Below, piece by piece: positions 22,870 to 34,689 of a DNA stretch of 64,000 nt; the stretch's first letter is position 1, and every line of letters begins with the position of its first letter. The stretch comes from Ascarosepion bandense (Eukaryota > Mollusca > Cephalopoda > Sepiida > Sepiidae). The stretch lies in NCBI GenBank assembly GCA_037127315.1, contig JBBBDQ010000445.1:1807001-1871000 (forward strand). Direction: 5' to 3'. The translations under genes and the position numbers were made by a program. The notes under the pieces were generated by a model. It did not search any database, was not told the DNA's origin, and saw only the letters and a list, made by a program, of their open reading frames with translations.

Positions 22870-23019
22870 ATGTAAATATAAAGGTGGACATTGAACTCAA
22901 CACCCAGAGGCGACAGTCTGTTTCATGTTTAAATACAGTGGCCTGAAGATTGTGTTTAAGCATGAAACAGATTTTCGCCTCTGCCTGTTGACTTCAACGT
23001 CTACTTTTATATTTATTGC
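22870..23019. repeat. Foldback repeat, ~69-bp arms
   Basis: Arms from ATGTAAATATAAAGGTGGAC inward and from ATAAATATAAAAGTAGAC (complement) inward meet around GGCCTGAAGATT. A CTGAAGA...GAAAC pair occurs at the centre but lacks a stem II, so it is not a hammerhead core. Confidence 0.6.
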
Positions 23020-23199
23020 ATCTTAATAACATATTTATTTGCTTCAGTGCTGTGTATAAAATGTCACTGCAAATGGCTGTAAGGTGGTGGAAGTTTGTCA
23101 AAAAAGCTTTCACATTTCCAGGACCATTTTTCATTCCAGGTACAGTAATAAACAAATGTATGTTTTAAGGTAAAAGAGTCGTTAAGAACATATTGTATA

Positions 23200-23465
23200 A
23201 CTCGTGCTAAATTCAGTTCCAGTTGAATTCGTTGCATTGACTTATGCTCAAATACCCTTAGGAAAGGTATTAATATGTATCTTCTCCCTCCAGCTATGGG
23301 TTAAATATCAGGACAGACTGGGTTCTATAGACTTGGTTGACAGCCAGTCAACCACAGGAAGCAATGGCAACATACCGTTGGAAAATATTTTGCCCAACTA
23401 GTCATGTCTCTTTCGAGACATGATCTCCGAAGCGTTTATCACGTATGGCACTTAATTTAGTGACT
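23200..23465 (+). mobile_element. SINE-A, 5' truncated
   Basis: AGTTCCAGTTGAATTCGTTG through GTCATGTCTCTTTCGAGACA to GTATGGCACTTAATTTAG. Confidence 0.7.
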
Positions 23466-23982
23466 GATATCTCGTGTGGGTTATGTATGTTAGTTTAGGA
23501 ATACAGTGAGACGAAGTGAGCTTCCCTCTTAACTGTCAACGCACCGTAATTTGACGTGAGTTTGTGCCAATAGATTAACGAATTGGCTTGTTTTCAATAC
23601 ATTATTACTAGTCACATTTTTTATGCCGAGCAGACTCAGGCTCATCCGACGTCCTAGTCTAACGTAGGATCACATGGTCATCGTCCATTCATAATATGAC
23701 TGTATTAGGTGCAGGGCAGTTTTTTTTGGTGCATCAAAAAATAAAACAAAACGCGTTTTATACAAAGAAAAGCACAGTAATTGATGCTATAAGAACAAAA
23801 TTAAAAAGAACATGGAAGAAAATTTCAACTACAGTAGTTGGCAATATGAAAAAAACAAACGGAAAATAATATTAAAGAATGAATTAACCGGTTATTGCTC
23901 CTGACTCGTCAGAACTCGATCAAGAAAATTTAAATATCGCGCACACCAACTACATCAAGAAACAATATGAATATACACGTAT

Positions 23983-23985
<3 letters not shown>
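23466..23985. other. Spacer
   Basis: No gene or known repeat visible. Confidence 0.35.
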
Positions 23986-24035
<50 letters not shown>

Positions 24036-24175
24036 ACCCACAGACAGATCTGTTTCGCTGTATCACAGCTCATCAGTACGGTTAGACAGCCGATTGCTTT
24101 TTACCCAGGATTGAAACCCAACCGAATTGGCGTCAGTCGACGATTCTACCTCTGAACTACGGGCGCTCGGTAGAA
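23985..24175 (-). mobile_element. tRNA-headed SINE ending in (TA)n
   Basis: The minus strand has GCGCCCGTAGTTCAGAGGTA (A-box type), GGTTGGGTTTCAATCC (B-box type), then GATGAGCTGTGATACAGCGA, ACAGATCTGTCTGTGGGTGA and a (TA)n tail. It is distinct from SINE-A, -C, -E and -S. Confidence 0.55.
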
Positions 24176-24329
24176 GGAGGCAGGCTTTTTAGCGTGTATA
24201 TTATCATTATACACGCCCAATAGCTGAGAGTGTTCTAATTCATTGTTGAATGAACGATGCGTGGATGCCAGAGTAGCTACTGTTTTTCAAAGTCTACCAT
24301 TCTTCAATCAGGGTGTGAGAGCGTAAATA

Positions 24330-24330
<1 letters not shown>

Positions 24331-24382
<52 letters not shown>
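24331..24382. repeat. (TA)n microsatellite
   Basis: About 26 TA units. Confidence 0.9.
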
Positions 24383-24385
<3 letters not shown>

Positions 24386-24665
24386 TTAATCTAAAAAGAT
24401 AAGCAGGTAGGTAAATCCAAAAAACCAGATCCTAATTAATATTAATTTCATTAATATTAAAATTTATCAAGGTGGAGGGCTCAATGCAATTTTTGAATTC
24501 TAATTACAGAGCCAATTATAAAATAAAACAAAATTTCGATGTTCAAATTCGTTGAATAGTCATTTCTACGAGAAAAATCTCGCGTCTTCAGCAATCAAAA
24601 TTTATTCACAACAAATTCAAATGACAAAAGATTTTATACCTGCAGAATCCAAAAAGAAATTTTAA

Positions 24666-24756
24666 TCACAGAAAATTAAAAGGGGTGGGATGAATAAATT
24701 AATTATTAATTAATTAATAATTAAATATTAATCCCACCTCTTTTAATTTTCTGTGA
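24666..24756. repeat. 25-bp inverted repeat with AT-rich loop
   Basis: TCACAGAAAATTAAAAGGGG... and its complement (one mismatch in 25) enclose 41 bp of TTAATTAATTAAT-type sequence. Confidence 0.75.
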
Positions 24757-24789
24757 TGAACAATCCCATACCAAATTATTTAACTCGGA

Positions 24790-25585
24790 ATAATTTATCT
24801 ACATATGTGTCTTCTCACCAACCTATACGGCGAGGCAATTTTTAAAGTCTAGTGGGTTGCTTATCTATTCTTTTCCCGTTGTAGTGGAGTCCGTTCTAGT
24901 GAAGGGTAGTTGTATACTGTTGCAGGTTAACGGAATTTGGCCTTGTGGTAGATAGCCAACTATAAGTCATAAAATGATTATAAAATCAAGAAAAGCAATT
25001 TCAGTTGAAAAATAACATTTTATATATACACATATGAATTAATGTTTTTACAATTAAAATAATAACTTGAAGTATAGGCCTAACGGAGGTTAAATGTTCA
25101 TGGCAATTAATATGCTGAAAGAGAATCAATGCTTAGGAATGTGGAGGGCGTGTAAGAGAGGAATGTCTTTGATGTAGTCGCTCCTTGGGTCAGTAAGTAG
25201 TTTTGAGACAGGGAAGAAGGTAAGGAGAGGTGAAGGGAGGCAAACATAGTAGCCGCTTGACTTGGTCAAGGAAGATACTAATCACGCTCGTCTGTCTCCG
25301 TCAGTCTGTCTGACGATGCTTTGTGTCTCCGCTTTTCATATCTGCTTTTTGGATCACAGCAGCTCGTTTGGGATTTCACACTTGTATTTGATTCTGGGCT
25401 TCCCATTGGCTGATAAATAAAATTCGCGTAGGCTCACGAAATGGAAATTTAATATTTGATTAATTTTTTTTTTTCAACCGGAACATCTGTGCGAACCTAC
25501 CTGCGCACAGACAACTTTTGGTCATTTGCTTTCTGGTCGTTATAGAGCAAACATCCGGTACCTCGCTTTTGCTCGGTATCACCAC
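24790..25585. other. Unassigned, possibly diverged family D
   Basis: GGAATGTCTTTGATGTAGTC (about 25160) resembles GATGTCTTTGATGTGACCGC at 33250 and AGGAATGTCTTTGGATGAAG at 38177. No gene. Confidence 0.3.
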
Positions 25586-25589
25586 AAAA

Positions 25590-26795
25590 GAACTAAAGTT
25601 CTGCAAAGATTCGTCATTGGCGGCTACAACCTTAATATAAGATACGCAGATGCCATAGTGTTGATAACAGACATGGAAAGAAAACTATAAGAGCTTCTTC
25701 AGGAAAAGAAAGTGAAAAGAAAGGACTAAACATAAATTTCAAGAAAACTGAATGCATGATATGTAGTAAAAAAAGAGGAGCCCAAAAAACAAATTAAGAT
25801 AAAGCAGGTACAGAAATTTAAATAGCTGGAGAGCGTTCCAACAGATGACAGAAAGTGCGACACTGAGATCCAAAGGCGTATTGGCATGACCAAGGACATA
25901 TTCCAAAAGTTAAGCAGAGTATTAAGAGACAGGAAAATTTCGTTACAAACAAAGAAAAGAGTACTGGACTGTTATATGATATTTGTCCTCCTATATGGCA
26001 GCGAATGATGGACAATCTTATCAAAGTAGTGCTTTTAAAAGACAACGGTAAATTCTACACTGAGATCCTAAGGCATATTGGGATGGCCAAGGATGCATTT
26101 CAAAAGCTAAGCAGAGTATTGAGAGACAGGAAAATTACGTTAGAAATAAAGAAAAGAGCACTGGACTGTTATATGATATTTGTCCTCCTATATGGCAGCG
26201 AATGATGGACAATCTCATCAAAGTAGTGCTTTTAAAAGACAACGGTAAGTTCTACACTGAGATCCTAAGGCGTATTTGGATGGCCAAGGATGCATTTTAA
26301 AAGCTAATCGGAATATTGAGAGACAGAAAAATGTCGTTGAAAACAAAGAAAAAAGTACTAGACTATTATGTGATGTCTATTCTTCTATATGACAGCGAAT
26401 GCTGGAAAATTTCATCAAAGATGAAGGAAAGACACTAAGCAACAGAAATGTGGTTTTACAGAAGGATGCTGAGGATACCAAGAACTGAACATGGGAGCAA
26501 AGATGAGATTTTGCAAAGAATGGAAACAAAAAGGAAACCTACATTTAACATCAGAAAGAGACAGTTGAACGCAATGAGGAAGGTGAGCTTGGAGAATCTG
26601 ATACTCACATGATGGATTGAGGGAAAGAGAGACAGAGGAAAGCAAGTGTCATACATAATAGGTTTGAGCAAGTGGATGATAAAGAAGGGCTTGGGAGAAA
26701 TACCAAGAGAAAGGTTGTTAAGAGCTACAAAAAATGGACAAGTATATTAGGCCATGGACGCCTACGTCCTAAAGGGACACGGCACATGAAAGAAA
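25590..26795 (+). mobile_element. LINE-Y RT/C-terminal remnant with internal triplication
   Basis: The frame at about 25640 reads N-I-R-Y-A-D-A-I-V-L (RT motif YADD with the second Asp lost), then L-N-I-N-F-K-K-T-E-C-M-I. It ends with CGCCTACGTCCTAAAGGGAC. Many stops are present. Three copies of a 197-bp unit lie inside. Confidence 0.7.
25863..26390. repeat. 197-bp tandem triplication within LINE-Y
   Basis: CTGAGATCC starts at 25863, 26060 and 26257, period exactly 197 twice. The period is not a multiple of three, so the reading frame shifts in each unit. Confidence 0.85.
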
Positions 26796-26943
26796 AACCA
26801 TAAAATAAAAATTTCCTTGCTAGATTTTCTTCCTGTCTAAAAGCATAGCTCAAATACACTTTACATAAGAGAGAAATATTTCACTAAAACAAATTTATTG
26901 GCACATATAAAAACCAATATCCATAGCCAGTTTTATACCATTT

Positions 26944-27856
26944 CTAGTTTTATTCCATCTTATTATTGTTGCTTTTTATCCCAACACTCTGGCTCTATAC
27001 ACTCTTCATTATTACTATTATTTTATTACTAGTTTTATTCCATCTTATTATTGTTGCTTTTTATCCCAACACTCTGGCTCTATACACTCTTCATTATTAC
27101 TATTATTTTATTACTAGTTTTATTCCATCTTATTATTGTTGCTTTTTATCCCAACACTCTGGCTCTATACACTCTTCATTATTACTATTATTTTGTTACT
27201 AGTTTTATTCCATCTTATTATTGTTGCTTTTTATCCCAACACTCTGGCTCTATACACTCTTCATTATTACTATTATTTTGTTACTAGTTTTATTCCATCT
27301 TATTATTGTTGCTTTTTATCCCAACACTCTGGCTCTATACACTCTTCATTATTACTATTATTTTGTTACTAGTTTTATTCCATCTTATTATTGTTGCTTT
27401 TTATCCCAACACTCTGGCTCTATACACTCTTCATTATTACTATTATTTTATTACTACTTTTATTCCATCTTATTATTGTTGCTTTTTATCCCAACACTCC
27501 GGCTCTATACACTCTTCATTATTACTATTATTTTATTACTACTTTTATTCCATCTTATTATTGTTGCTTTTTATCCCAACACTCTGGCTCTATACACTCT
27601 TCATTATTACTATTATTTTGTTACTAGTTTTATTCCATCTTATTATTGTTGCTTTTTATCCCAACACTCTGGCTCTATACACTCTTCATTATTACTATTA
27701 TTTTGTTACTAGTTTTATTCCATCTTATTATTGTTGCTTTTTATCCCAACACTCTGGCTCTATACACTCTTCATTATTACTATTATTTTATTACTACTTT
27801 TATTCCATCTTATTATTGTTGCTTTTTATCCCAACACTCCGGCTCTATACACTCTT
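26944..27856. repeat. 85-bp tandem array, ~10.7 units
   Basis: Unit CTAGTTTTATTCCATCTTAT through CAACACTCTGGCTCTATACA to ATTTTATTA. Units differ at only three or so positions (TTATTACT/TTGTTACT, AGTTTT/ACTTTT, CTCTGG/CTCCGG). Because 85 is 3n+1, three units return to frame and give long but artificial ORFs. Confidence 0.95.
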
Positions 27857-28634
27857 CTTTTTTAAGATTATTTTTTTACTATGTTTTCCTCACTTTTTTA
27901 CTTATACTCATTTGCACATATGTTCTGAACTTATTTTATTGCAACTTTTTAGAGATGCATTTCATTACTGCTGTGAGTTTGATTATCTCTCAGTGTTCAA
28001 CTGTCATGCTCTTGTGTCAAACTAGGCTAACAGAATGCATATTGACACCCACAGAAGAATGAGTGAAATGAAATTGGTTGTTCAAAATGACAATGTCAAT
28101 GAAAATTCTTATGTCCTTGTTTTTTTTGTTTCTGCATTTTTTCTTGACCATAATTACAATGATTATTTGACACCTCCCCACTCCCGATTGTTTTTTTCTC
28201 CTGCCTAACTCTCTCTTCTCTCGCCACTCTCATCCCTAATCCTCTCTCATCTCTTCTCCTCTTATCTCCACTCGCTCTCTCTCTGTTTCTCAGACAATAC
28301 TTCTACAGCACCTGGCAACCCCAACATTTTAATCGCCAATGACTCTACATTTTTTCGATTCCATGATACAGAAAACTGGATTCTTTCTGTGCACTGAGAC
28401 AGAATAAATGCAATAATTTATTTTTAACAATAAGCAAAGCATTATGGGTAGCCTTAGTATGGGAACTTTGTAAGCCAATCGACAAATTTACACCAAACAC
28501 GTTCTTTTGTTTTTTAATAACAAATATTATTACAAAGATTGAGTCACCAACCAGGTAGCATCAGTAAAACTGGTGGAAAAACATATTTTAACTCGTACTG
28601 AGTAGTATTTTTTCATAATCATTGCACAGGAGGT
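27857..28634. other. Spacer with pyrimidine-rich tract
   Basis: 28180-28295 is strongly CT-rich (CTCTCTTCTCTCGCCACTC). No gene recognised. Confidence 0.4.
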
Positions 28635-29235
28635 TATCAGTCAGTTAAGTGCCGTGTTTGGGCGATCATGTCTTGAAAGCGACATGACTGACTGGGCAGA
28701 AGATTATCCCGCAGTAGATTGCCATTACCTTCTGTGGTAGACTGGTTTCCAGCCAAGGCTATAGAACCCAATCTGTCCTATTATTTTAATCATAGCTAGA
28801 GGGGAAAGAGATGTATTATATTATTAAGTAGTAATTACTGGGGGATCAGTTTATTACTTCATAACAATATAAACCTGATCCCCCTTTTTCTGCCAAGTAG
28901 AAGTCTTAATCATGTTTTCAACTATTATTTTCAGTCAGTCAGTTAAGTGCCAGACATGATACACACTTTGGGTGATCATGTCTCGAAATAGACATGACTG
29001 ACTAGGCAGAAGATTATCCTGCAGTAGGTTGCCATTACTTTCTGCAGTAGAATCGTTGCCAGCCAAGGCTATAAAACCCAATCTGTCTTGTTATTTAACC
29101 CATAACTGGAGGATAGAAATGGACTAGTACCTTTCCCAAGTGAAAGTGAATACAAGGAGCTCAACTGAAATTCAAACTCAGCTCCCCGATTCATTGTTCC
29201 AAACTGATGCCCACTGCACCAAAATGCACATCTGC
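28635..29235 (-). mobile_element. Composite SINE-A, locus 3
   Basis: Minus-strand order: full SINE-A (29235-28930), linker with GGGGGATCAG...CTGATCCCCC palindrome (28839-28886), head-less SINE-A (28810-28635). Confidence 0.75.
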
Positions 29236-29509
29236 AGATGTTAACACTTGAATAAAAATCAACATATGCAGAGTCAGTTCATTTAATCTGCATTTTTGAC
29301 ACTCCTTTCTAACGATTCCAGCATATGTGAAAAAAATCTTTTTTTTTTTGTTTCTTTTTTAATTGTCAGATTCAATTATTTCCAACAAATATTGAATAAT
29401 GGGCTTTTCTCGCTAAAAATTTTAGTTGGAATATTTACAGTTTCTTAAAAACAAATTTCTCCTGTTTTTTCTGGTAAGGCAAAATTACAGTATTTTTTAT
29501 GTTTTACTG

Positions 29510-29695
29510 GTGCTATCTTCGAAAATGAAGGAAAAACTTGAAGCAGCTGAAATGTGGTTCTACAGAAGGATGCTGCGAATATCATGGATTGAGCATGTGA
29601 GCAATGATGAGGTTTTGGAAAGGATGGAAATGAAAAGGAAATTAATACTGTGCATCAGGAAGAAACAGCTAAACCTCAAATTGATTGAATAAAGG
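29510..29695 (+). mobile_element. LINE-Y C-terminal fragment
   Basis: The frame reads E-A-A-E-M-W-F-Y-R-R-M-L-R-I-S-W then H-V-S-N-D-E-V-L-E-R-M, a typical non-LTR retrotransposon C-terminal segment. Confidence 0.7.
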
Positions 29696-30059
29696 AGAGA
29701 TCGAGTTTGATGTTGGTCGGCACACTCTTGCAGAGCCCCCAGAATTATTTAGAACCAAACTGCACACAAACTTTATGGACACCCTGTATGAAATAAACCG
29801 TCACAACAGCTTTTCACCATATATTACGAAAATTTCTCTAGAATGTCGCTATTGAATGTTATTAAAATATAAGTCTACAATCTGAATTTTTTCAGATATT
29901 TCCATACTAAAATAATTACAATATTATTTATATAATATTTATAAAATATTCATAAATATTTATTACATTGAAATTTATTTGATAAGTACCTGCATTTGAA
30001 TTGGTGCTGGATTTATTTTTCTTCCGAAATATATCTTTTAGTAGAATTCTTGCTGTCGA

Positions 30060-30570
30060 AATACATATTGTGCCTCTTCATTGTGCCTCCTTGGCATCAC
30101 TCTCACAACCGACCTGAAATGGAACGATTACTTCGAATCAATAGCTGAATCTACTGCTAGGAAGGTTGGGTCACTGTGTCGGACTGGGAAGTTTTTCTCA
30201 TCTGAATCTATCTTGCACATTTATAAATCTGCCATTCATCTGTGCATTCAATACTGCTGCCATATATGGTTGGGTGCTTCTGCTATTCATCTTGAGGTTC
30301 TTATCTGAATCCATCTTGCACATTTATAAATCTCCCATTCATCTGTGCATTGAATACTGTTGCCATATCTGGTCGGGTGCTCCTGCTATTCATCTCAAGG
30401 TTCTCATCAGAATCCATCTTGAACAATTATAAATCTACCATTCATACGTGCATTGAATACTGTTGCCATATCTGGTCGGGTGCTCCTGCTATTCATCTTG
30501 AGGTTCTCATCAGAATCCATCTTGCACAATTATAAATCTATCATTCGTCTGTGCAATATTGAGCACTGTT
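30060..30570 (+). mobile_element. LINE-X RT-domain end with internal tandem repeat
   Basis: The frame reads L-T-T-D-L-K-W-N-D-Y-F-E-S-I-A, then V-G-S-L-C-R, E-S-I-L-H-I-Y-K-S and Y-C-C-H-I-W, a segment of Jockey/CR1-like retrotransposon polyproteins. From 30200 the E-S-I-L...H-L-E-V-L part is repeated. Confidence 0.7.
30200..30556. repeat. 103-bp tandem repeat within LINE-X
   Basis: Units start at 30200, 30303, 30406 and 30509 (partial), period exactly 103. The same peptide therefore appears successively in three frames. Confidence 0.85.
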
Positions 30571-30603
30571 TCATTCACACCTGATTAATGTTTATATATT
30601 AAT

Positions 30604-30630
30604 GTGTATACACACACACACACACACATT
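30604..30630. repeat. (CA)n
   Basis: Short dinucleotide run. Confidence 0.8.
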
Positions 30631-31189
30631 TGTGTAAACATATATATTGTTAAATGTAACAATGAATGTCTATTTTGTTTAATCATGAGCTGTTCTAAAC
30701 GTATTTTGGCTTTAATTTCAGGTGAAAATAAAAACAAAAATTGTCCAACACTTGGATTTTTTTTTATTATGCTGGTTCGAAGCTTTCGGCTCACATGAGC
30801 CATATTCAGAGATGTTATAGGGACGTCAACATAAAGACATTCACCATCAAAGATGATATTATCTTGTGTTGATAGAGAACACTGCTACAAAGTCATACCA
30901 ATCATCGAATAGCAGATGCAGATCGTAAATTTGTAATGCGGTTCTATGACATCACAGAGAGATCTATGAGAGACCGAAATGCTAACCAGACTGAAAGCTT
31001 TTTTTTCTTCAAGACAAAAATTTTATAAAAATTGTCCAAATATTTTGTTTATTTTGTTTCAGCTATACTTTCAGCCATTGTTGAGGATGAATTTTATTTA
31101 ATGTGTAACAGAATGTATGTAGACTTATGTATGTTTGTAGAGTAGTGGATATGTTTCATGTTCCAAATACAGCAAGCACATTGTTAGCG

Positions 31190-31550
31190 TGTTGGTAGTT
31201 GATATTATTGCTTGCCATATTCACCTGAACAGATATGGAAATAGTATTCAATGCATGGGCAAATGGTAGTTTTCTAAATGTGCAAGATGGATTCTGACGA
31301 GAAAAACATACTGGCCCGACACAGTGACCCAACCTTTCTAATAGTAGATACAGTTATAGATTCGATGTAGTCGTTCCACTTCAGGTTGATTGAGAGAGTG
31401 AGGACAAGTAGGCGTAGTGTAGCTCTCCAGGTGATTAGTATCATCTGTTCTGATGGCAGGTAGGAAAGTTTCTCTGTGGTGGTTAAAGGAGAACAGCATC
31501 ATTTTGGCGGCATTCAAATTTACGAACCAATAATCAGCAATGCGGAGCCT
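31190..31550 (-). mobile_element. LINE-X RT-domain fragment
   Basis: The minus strand contains A-A-K-M-M-L-F-S-F-N-H-H-R-E-T-F, a frameshifted L-K-W-N-D-Y-I-E-S-I and V-G-S-L-C-R. It overlaps the region of the 30.1-kb copy and extends further 5'. Confidence 0.6.
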
Positions 31551-31553
31551 TGT

Positions 31554-31880
31554 CAGTAGCTGGATGAGGAATCACTTGGAAATACTAGGTGTTGTAAGCT
31601 TGGATGTGTGGCTGGTGTAATGAATAATGACTCAGAATTGTCAATCGAAGAGGTGAGTTCTAATTCCAGTTGGGTTTTTCATTTTTACTTATACACAAAT
31701 ACCCTTGACAAAAATATAAATTACCAGCCATGAGTTAATTAGTAAAACTTGTATCACTAAATCATTATCATCTCAAAAAATAAATCCTTACGATTTAAAA
31801 ATTGTTTCTGACTTTAAATAACCTGGAAAGTGTTGATAAGCTGTAGAAAAACAAATCAAACTAAAACCAAATACTTAGAA
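31554..31880 (+). mobile_element. SINE-S copy (5S rRNA-tRNA chimera)
   Basis: GGATGAGGAATCACTTGGAA, ATACTAGGTGTTGTAAGC matches the 3' part of 5S rRNA (internal promoter C box side). It is followed without spacer by GGATGTGTGGCTGGTGTAAT (tRNA A-box type) and GAGTTCTAATTCC (B-box type), then a body ending in CTGACTTTAAATAACC. Confidence 0.65.
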
Positions 31881-32445
31881 TCCTGAGTAGGTTCATGAAT
31901 TGATAACAAAGGGAGGTAATTTCATTTAGGTTCCAAGGGGAGGTAATTTGACTTTTGTCTTGTTGGGAGGTTGTCTGGAAAAGAATTATAATTTAAAAAC
32001 TTGTGTCCAGCTGCTTGTCAAAATGATGACAAGCTTAAATATTACACATTCATTTAATTTTATTCGCTTTCAGATAATAATAACGAAAGCTATCCCCGAT
32101 ATGCCCAATAATTTTTAACAGCTCTACATATTTAAGTATTGATAATTATAACCTTACAACAAGATTAAAAAAATCTCTAACTGTTGGGGTGTCTGCTTGA
32201 ATCAAATTGATGCTATCAGAAAGCCATATTCTTTATTATACAGTGAGTCCAGCAAGTTCTAATGTTTTATTTTAATAAAACACATTGAAACTAATGATTG
32301 AAAATTAATTATAAAATGAAAGATTTATCGTGGTTACATAAAAAAACCTTAATAAAAAGTCAATACGAATTTATGGTGGATTGTTTCAGATTTATAGTAG
32401 ATTGTAGTCACTAGTATTTGTCTATATTTCCGAAATGAGATAATA
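31881..32445. other. AT-rich spacer
   Basis: No gene or repeat recognised. Confidence 0.35.
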
Positions 32446-32885
32446 TTTACATTATTCGGACTATTGTCCTCATTTTTGTTGCCATTTGTACGACATTTCG
32501 GTACACTCAGGTCTTCTTCAGGTGCTAGGAATTTTGAACCAAACCCTTTGTTACAATCACTTAATTCAGTTGTTCTTGAGGACACATGGACCAGTGGATA
32601 GAGACATTGGTTAGTTCCTGACTTGACTCTTAGAGTTGTAAGTTCAATACCAGGCTACAGCAGTGGTGAATAACTACCTTGCAGGGTTAGAGGGAGATAA
32701 CTTCTGACATGACTTTCAATCAAGGCATTACGCAAGAAATGAGGATGATATACCCCAGTGATTGTAATAAAGGGTTCAATTCAAAATTCTTCGCACCTGA
32801 AGAAGGCCAGAACGTAAAACAGCCGAAACGTCATACAAATGGCAACAAAGATGAGGACAATAATTCAGAGACTGTAAATATATTA
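32446..32885. mobile_element. Two SINE-C copies in inverted orientation
   Basis: A minus 3' fragment (32446-32560) faces a nearly complete plus copy (32584-32885). The latter has tRNA-like A box TGGACCAGTGGATAGAG, B-box GTAAGTTCAATACC, the CTGAAGAAGGCC...GCCGAAACGTC core (32797-32836) and GTAAATA terminus. Confidence 0.7.
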
Positions 32886-32914
32886 TTGTAGTCACTAGTT
32901 TATGGCAGAGTTTT

Positions 32915-32920
<6 letters not shown>

Positions 32921-32953
<33 letters not shown>

Positions 32954-32997
32954 GAGAGAGACACAGACAGAGACAGAGAAAGAGAGAGAGAGAGATT
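32921..32997. repeat. (GT)n and (GA)n tracts
   Basis: Adjacent dinucleotide runs. Confidence 0.85.
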
Positions 32998-33049
32998 TGG
33001 TTTTGTAAAGTTTAGCCCACCATAAAAAATATGTGAAAACAAGAAAAAT

Positions 33050-33430
33050 CAAGATGGTGTATGAAAATAATTATTTATACAAATATTAGATAATTTAGTA
33101 TTATAGAAAATGATAGCAATGTTCATATGTCTGGCACAAGGTTGGTAAGAAGAGTTCATAATAGCCCAGTAAAGAGAAAAGTAAGTAACAATGTATGAAA
33201 ACAGAAATGACAATAAGGGTGTATGTATGAGAGAGATTGCAGTTGAAGTTGAGATGTCTTTGATGTGACCGCTCACTGTCATAAAGGGTTCATTTCCTGT
33301 GTCTTCTCTAAGTCTATCTTTATTAAATGTTCTTCTCCCCAAGCTATGGGTTAATTAGTAGGACTTGTATCAGTAAATCATTATTATCTCCAAAAATTCT
33401 TATGATTGAAAAATATTCTGCAGAAGGCTG
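33050..33430. repeat. Diverged family D piece and SINE-S tail
   Basis: 33110-33300 resembles 57780-58090 weakly. 33340-33430 (AAGCTATGGGTTAATTAGTA, AATCATTATTATCTCC) is the 3' body of SINE-S. Confidence 0.4.
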
Positions 33431-33638
33431 ACAGGTTATTAAAAATCAATCAACCTATTCAATCGATTTAGGACCTGTGTCAGACAACCCTAGATTTTGT
33501 AAATAAAAAATTTATGAATAGATTTATGCTAAAGAAGAGGTTGAAATTATAAATGAGTAATGGCCAGGTTTTATAAACTGTAACACCATTTTATTTTGTG
33601 GATTCCGTAAGGTTACATGTTTTGTTATATGTGAATAA

Positions 33639-34027
33639 CTAGCAGTATAGCCTGGTGTTGCTCGGGTGTAATGAAAGCTTTAAAACTAATCCATGGTCCT
33701 GGAGCTCAGACTCTTTGGATGTTGGCACAAAAAACTGAAAAGTAATAGTTGTTTCCAGTTGAAGTGAAACCGTAGAATGAAAGAAAAATGAATGGAAGTA
33801 AGTCAAATTTTGATTTCCTGCTATCGATATCAAATAAGTTTTTTTCATTGTAAACTGAATTTTGAAGGCTAAATAAGTCCTCTGAGTAAATGGTATCATG
33901 GCTGAGACTAAGAACTACAATTATACCTACTTAGAGCCAAACCCGAAACAAAAACTAAAATAAAAGGGTTGAAAAAAATACAAACATACAGGCAGATAAA
34001 CAGACACACACACACACAAACATCTTG

Positions 34028-34069
<42 letters not shown>

Positions 34070-34315
34070 TCGATTTTCTGCACAATTGTAAGAACTCCAA
34101 CCTTGAAACTTCTGAATATTGTTTCTTATGTCTTTGTCTATGAGTATATCAAATTTGATTAAAATCGGACCACTCCTACTATAACTCGATATTTTCGATA
34201 TTTATCGGGGGTACCTCAACACAAAACCTAGCTAAGAACATTCGCAGACGCTTATAGTACAACTGTGTAAATTTTCAAGAAAATCGGATCAGCCATTTCA
34301 GAGTCTATAGATAAT

Positions 34316-34356
<41 letters not shown>

Positions 34357-34380
34357 GTTTCATTTATAAATAAGTTTAGA
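33639..34380 (-). mobile_element. Non-autonomous Helitron
   Basis: Intact ends: CTAGCAGTATAGCC... at 33639 and ...AAGTTTAGA at 34380 (plus view), inserted between A/T. It carries (TA)n 34033-34067 and (CA)n 34320-34352. Confidence 0.85.
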
Positions 34381-34398
34381 TTTAAATTTAGATATGTT

Positions 34399-34680
34399 AG
34401 ATTGCCATTACTTTCTGCAGTAGACTGGTTACCAACCAAGGCTATAGAACCCAATTTGTCCTGCTATTCAATCTTTTTGTCTCTATCAGTCAGTTAAGTG
34501 CCATACATGATACATTGTTGGGCGATCATGTCTCTTTCAGTCCATGACTGACAAGGCAGAAGATTTACTAGGTTGCCAGTTTTTATGCAGAAGACTGTTT
34601 GTCAACCATGGCTATAGAACCCAATCTGCCCTGCTACTAAACCCATAGCTTGAGGGAGAAGAGATGGATTACTACTTTAT
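34399..34680 (-). mobile_element. Two partial SINE-A copies
   Basis: 34399-34480 is an internal body piece; 34486-34680 starts again at the tail (CAGTCAGTTAAGTGCC) and is diverged. Confidence 0.6.
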
Positions 34681-34689
34681 CGAACAAGA

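Noticed and set aside
22949..22972. CTGAAGA...GAAAC at the centre of the 22.9-kb foldback as a hammerhead ribozyme
   Set aside because: No stem II can be formed between the two core parts.
26966..28062. Long overlapping ORFs (up to 239 codons) across the 85-bp array
   Set aside because: They arise because 85 is 3n+1 and the unit has few stops; translation is repetitive and low-complexity with no flanking gene structure.
25590..31550. An active LINE
   Set aside because: All RT-region pieces have stops, frameshifts, lost catalytic residues and internal tandem duplications.
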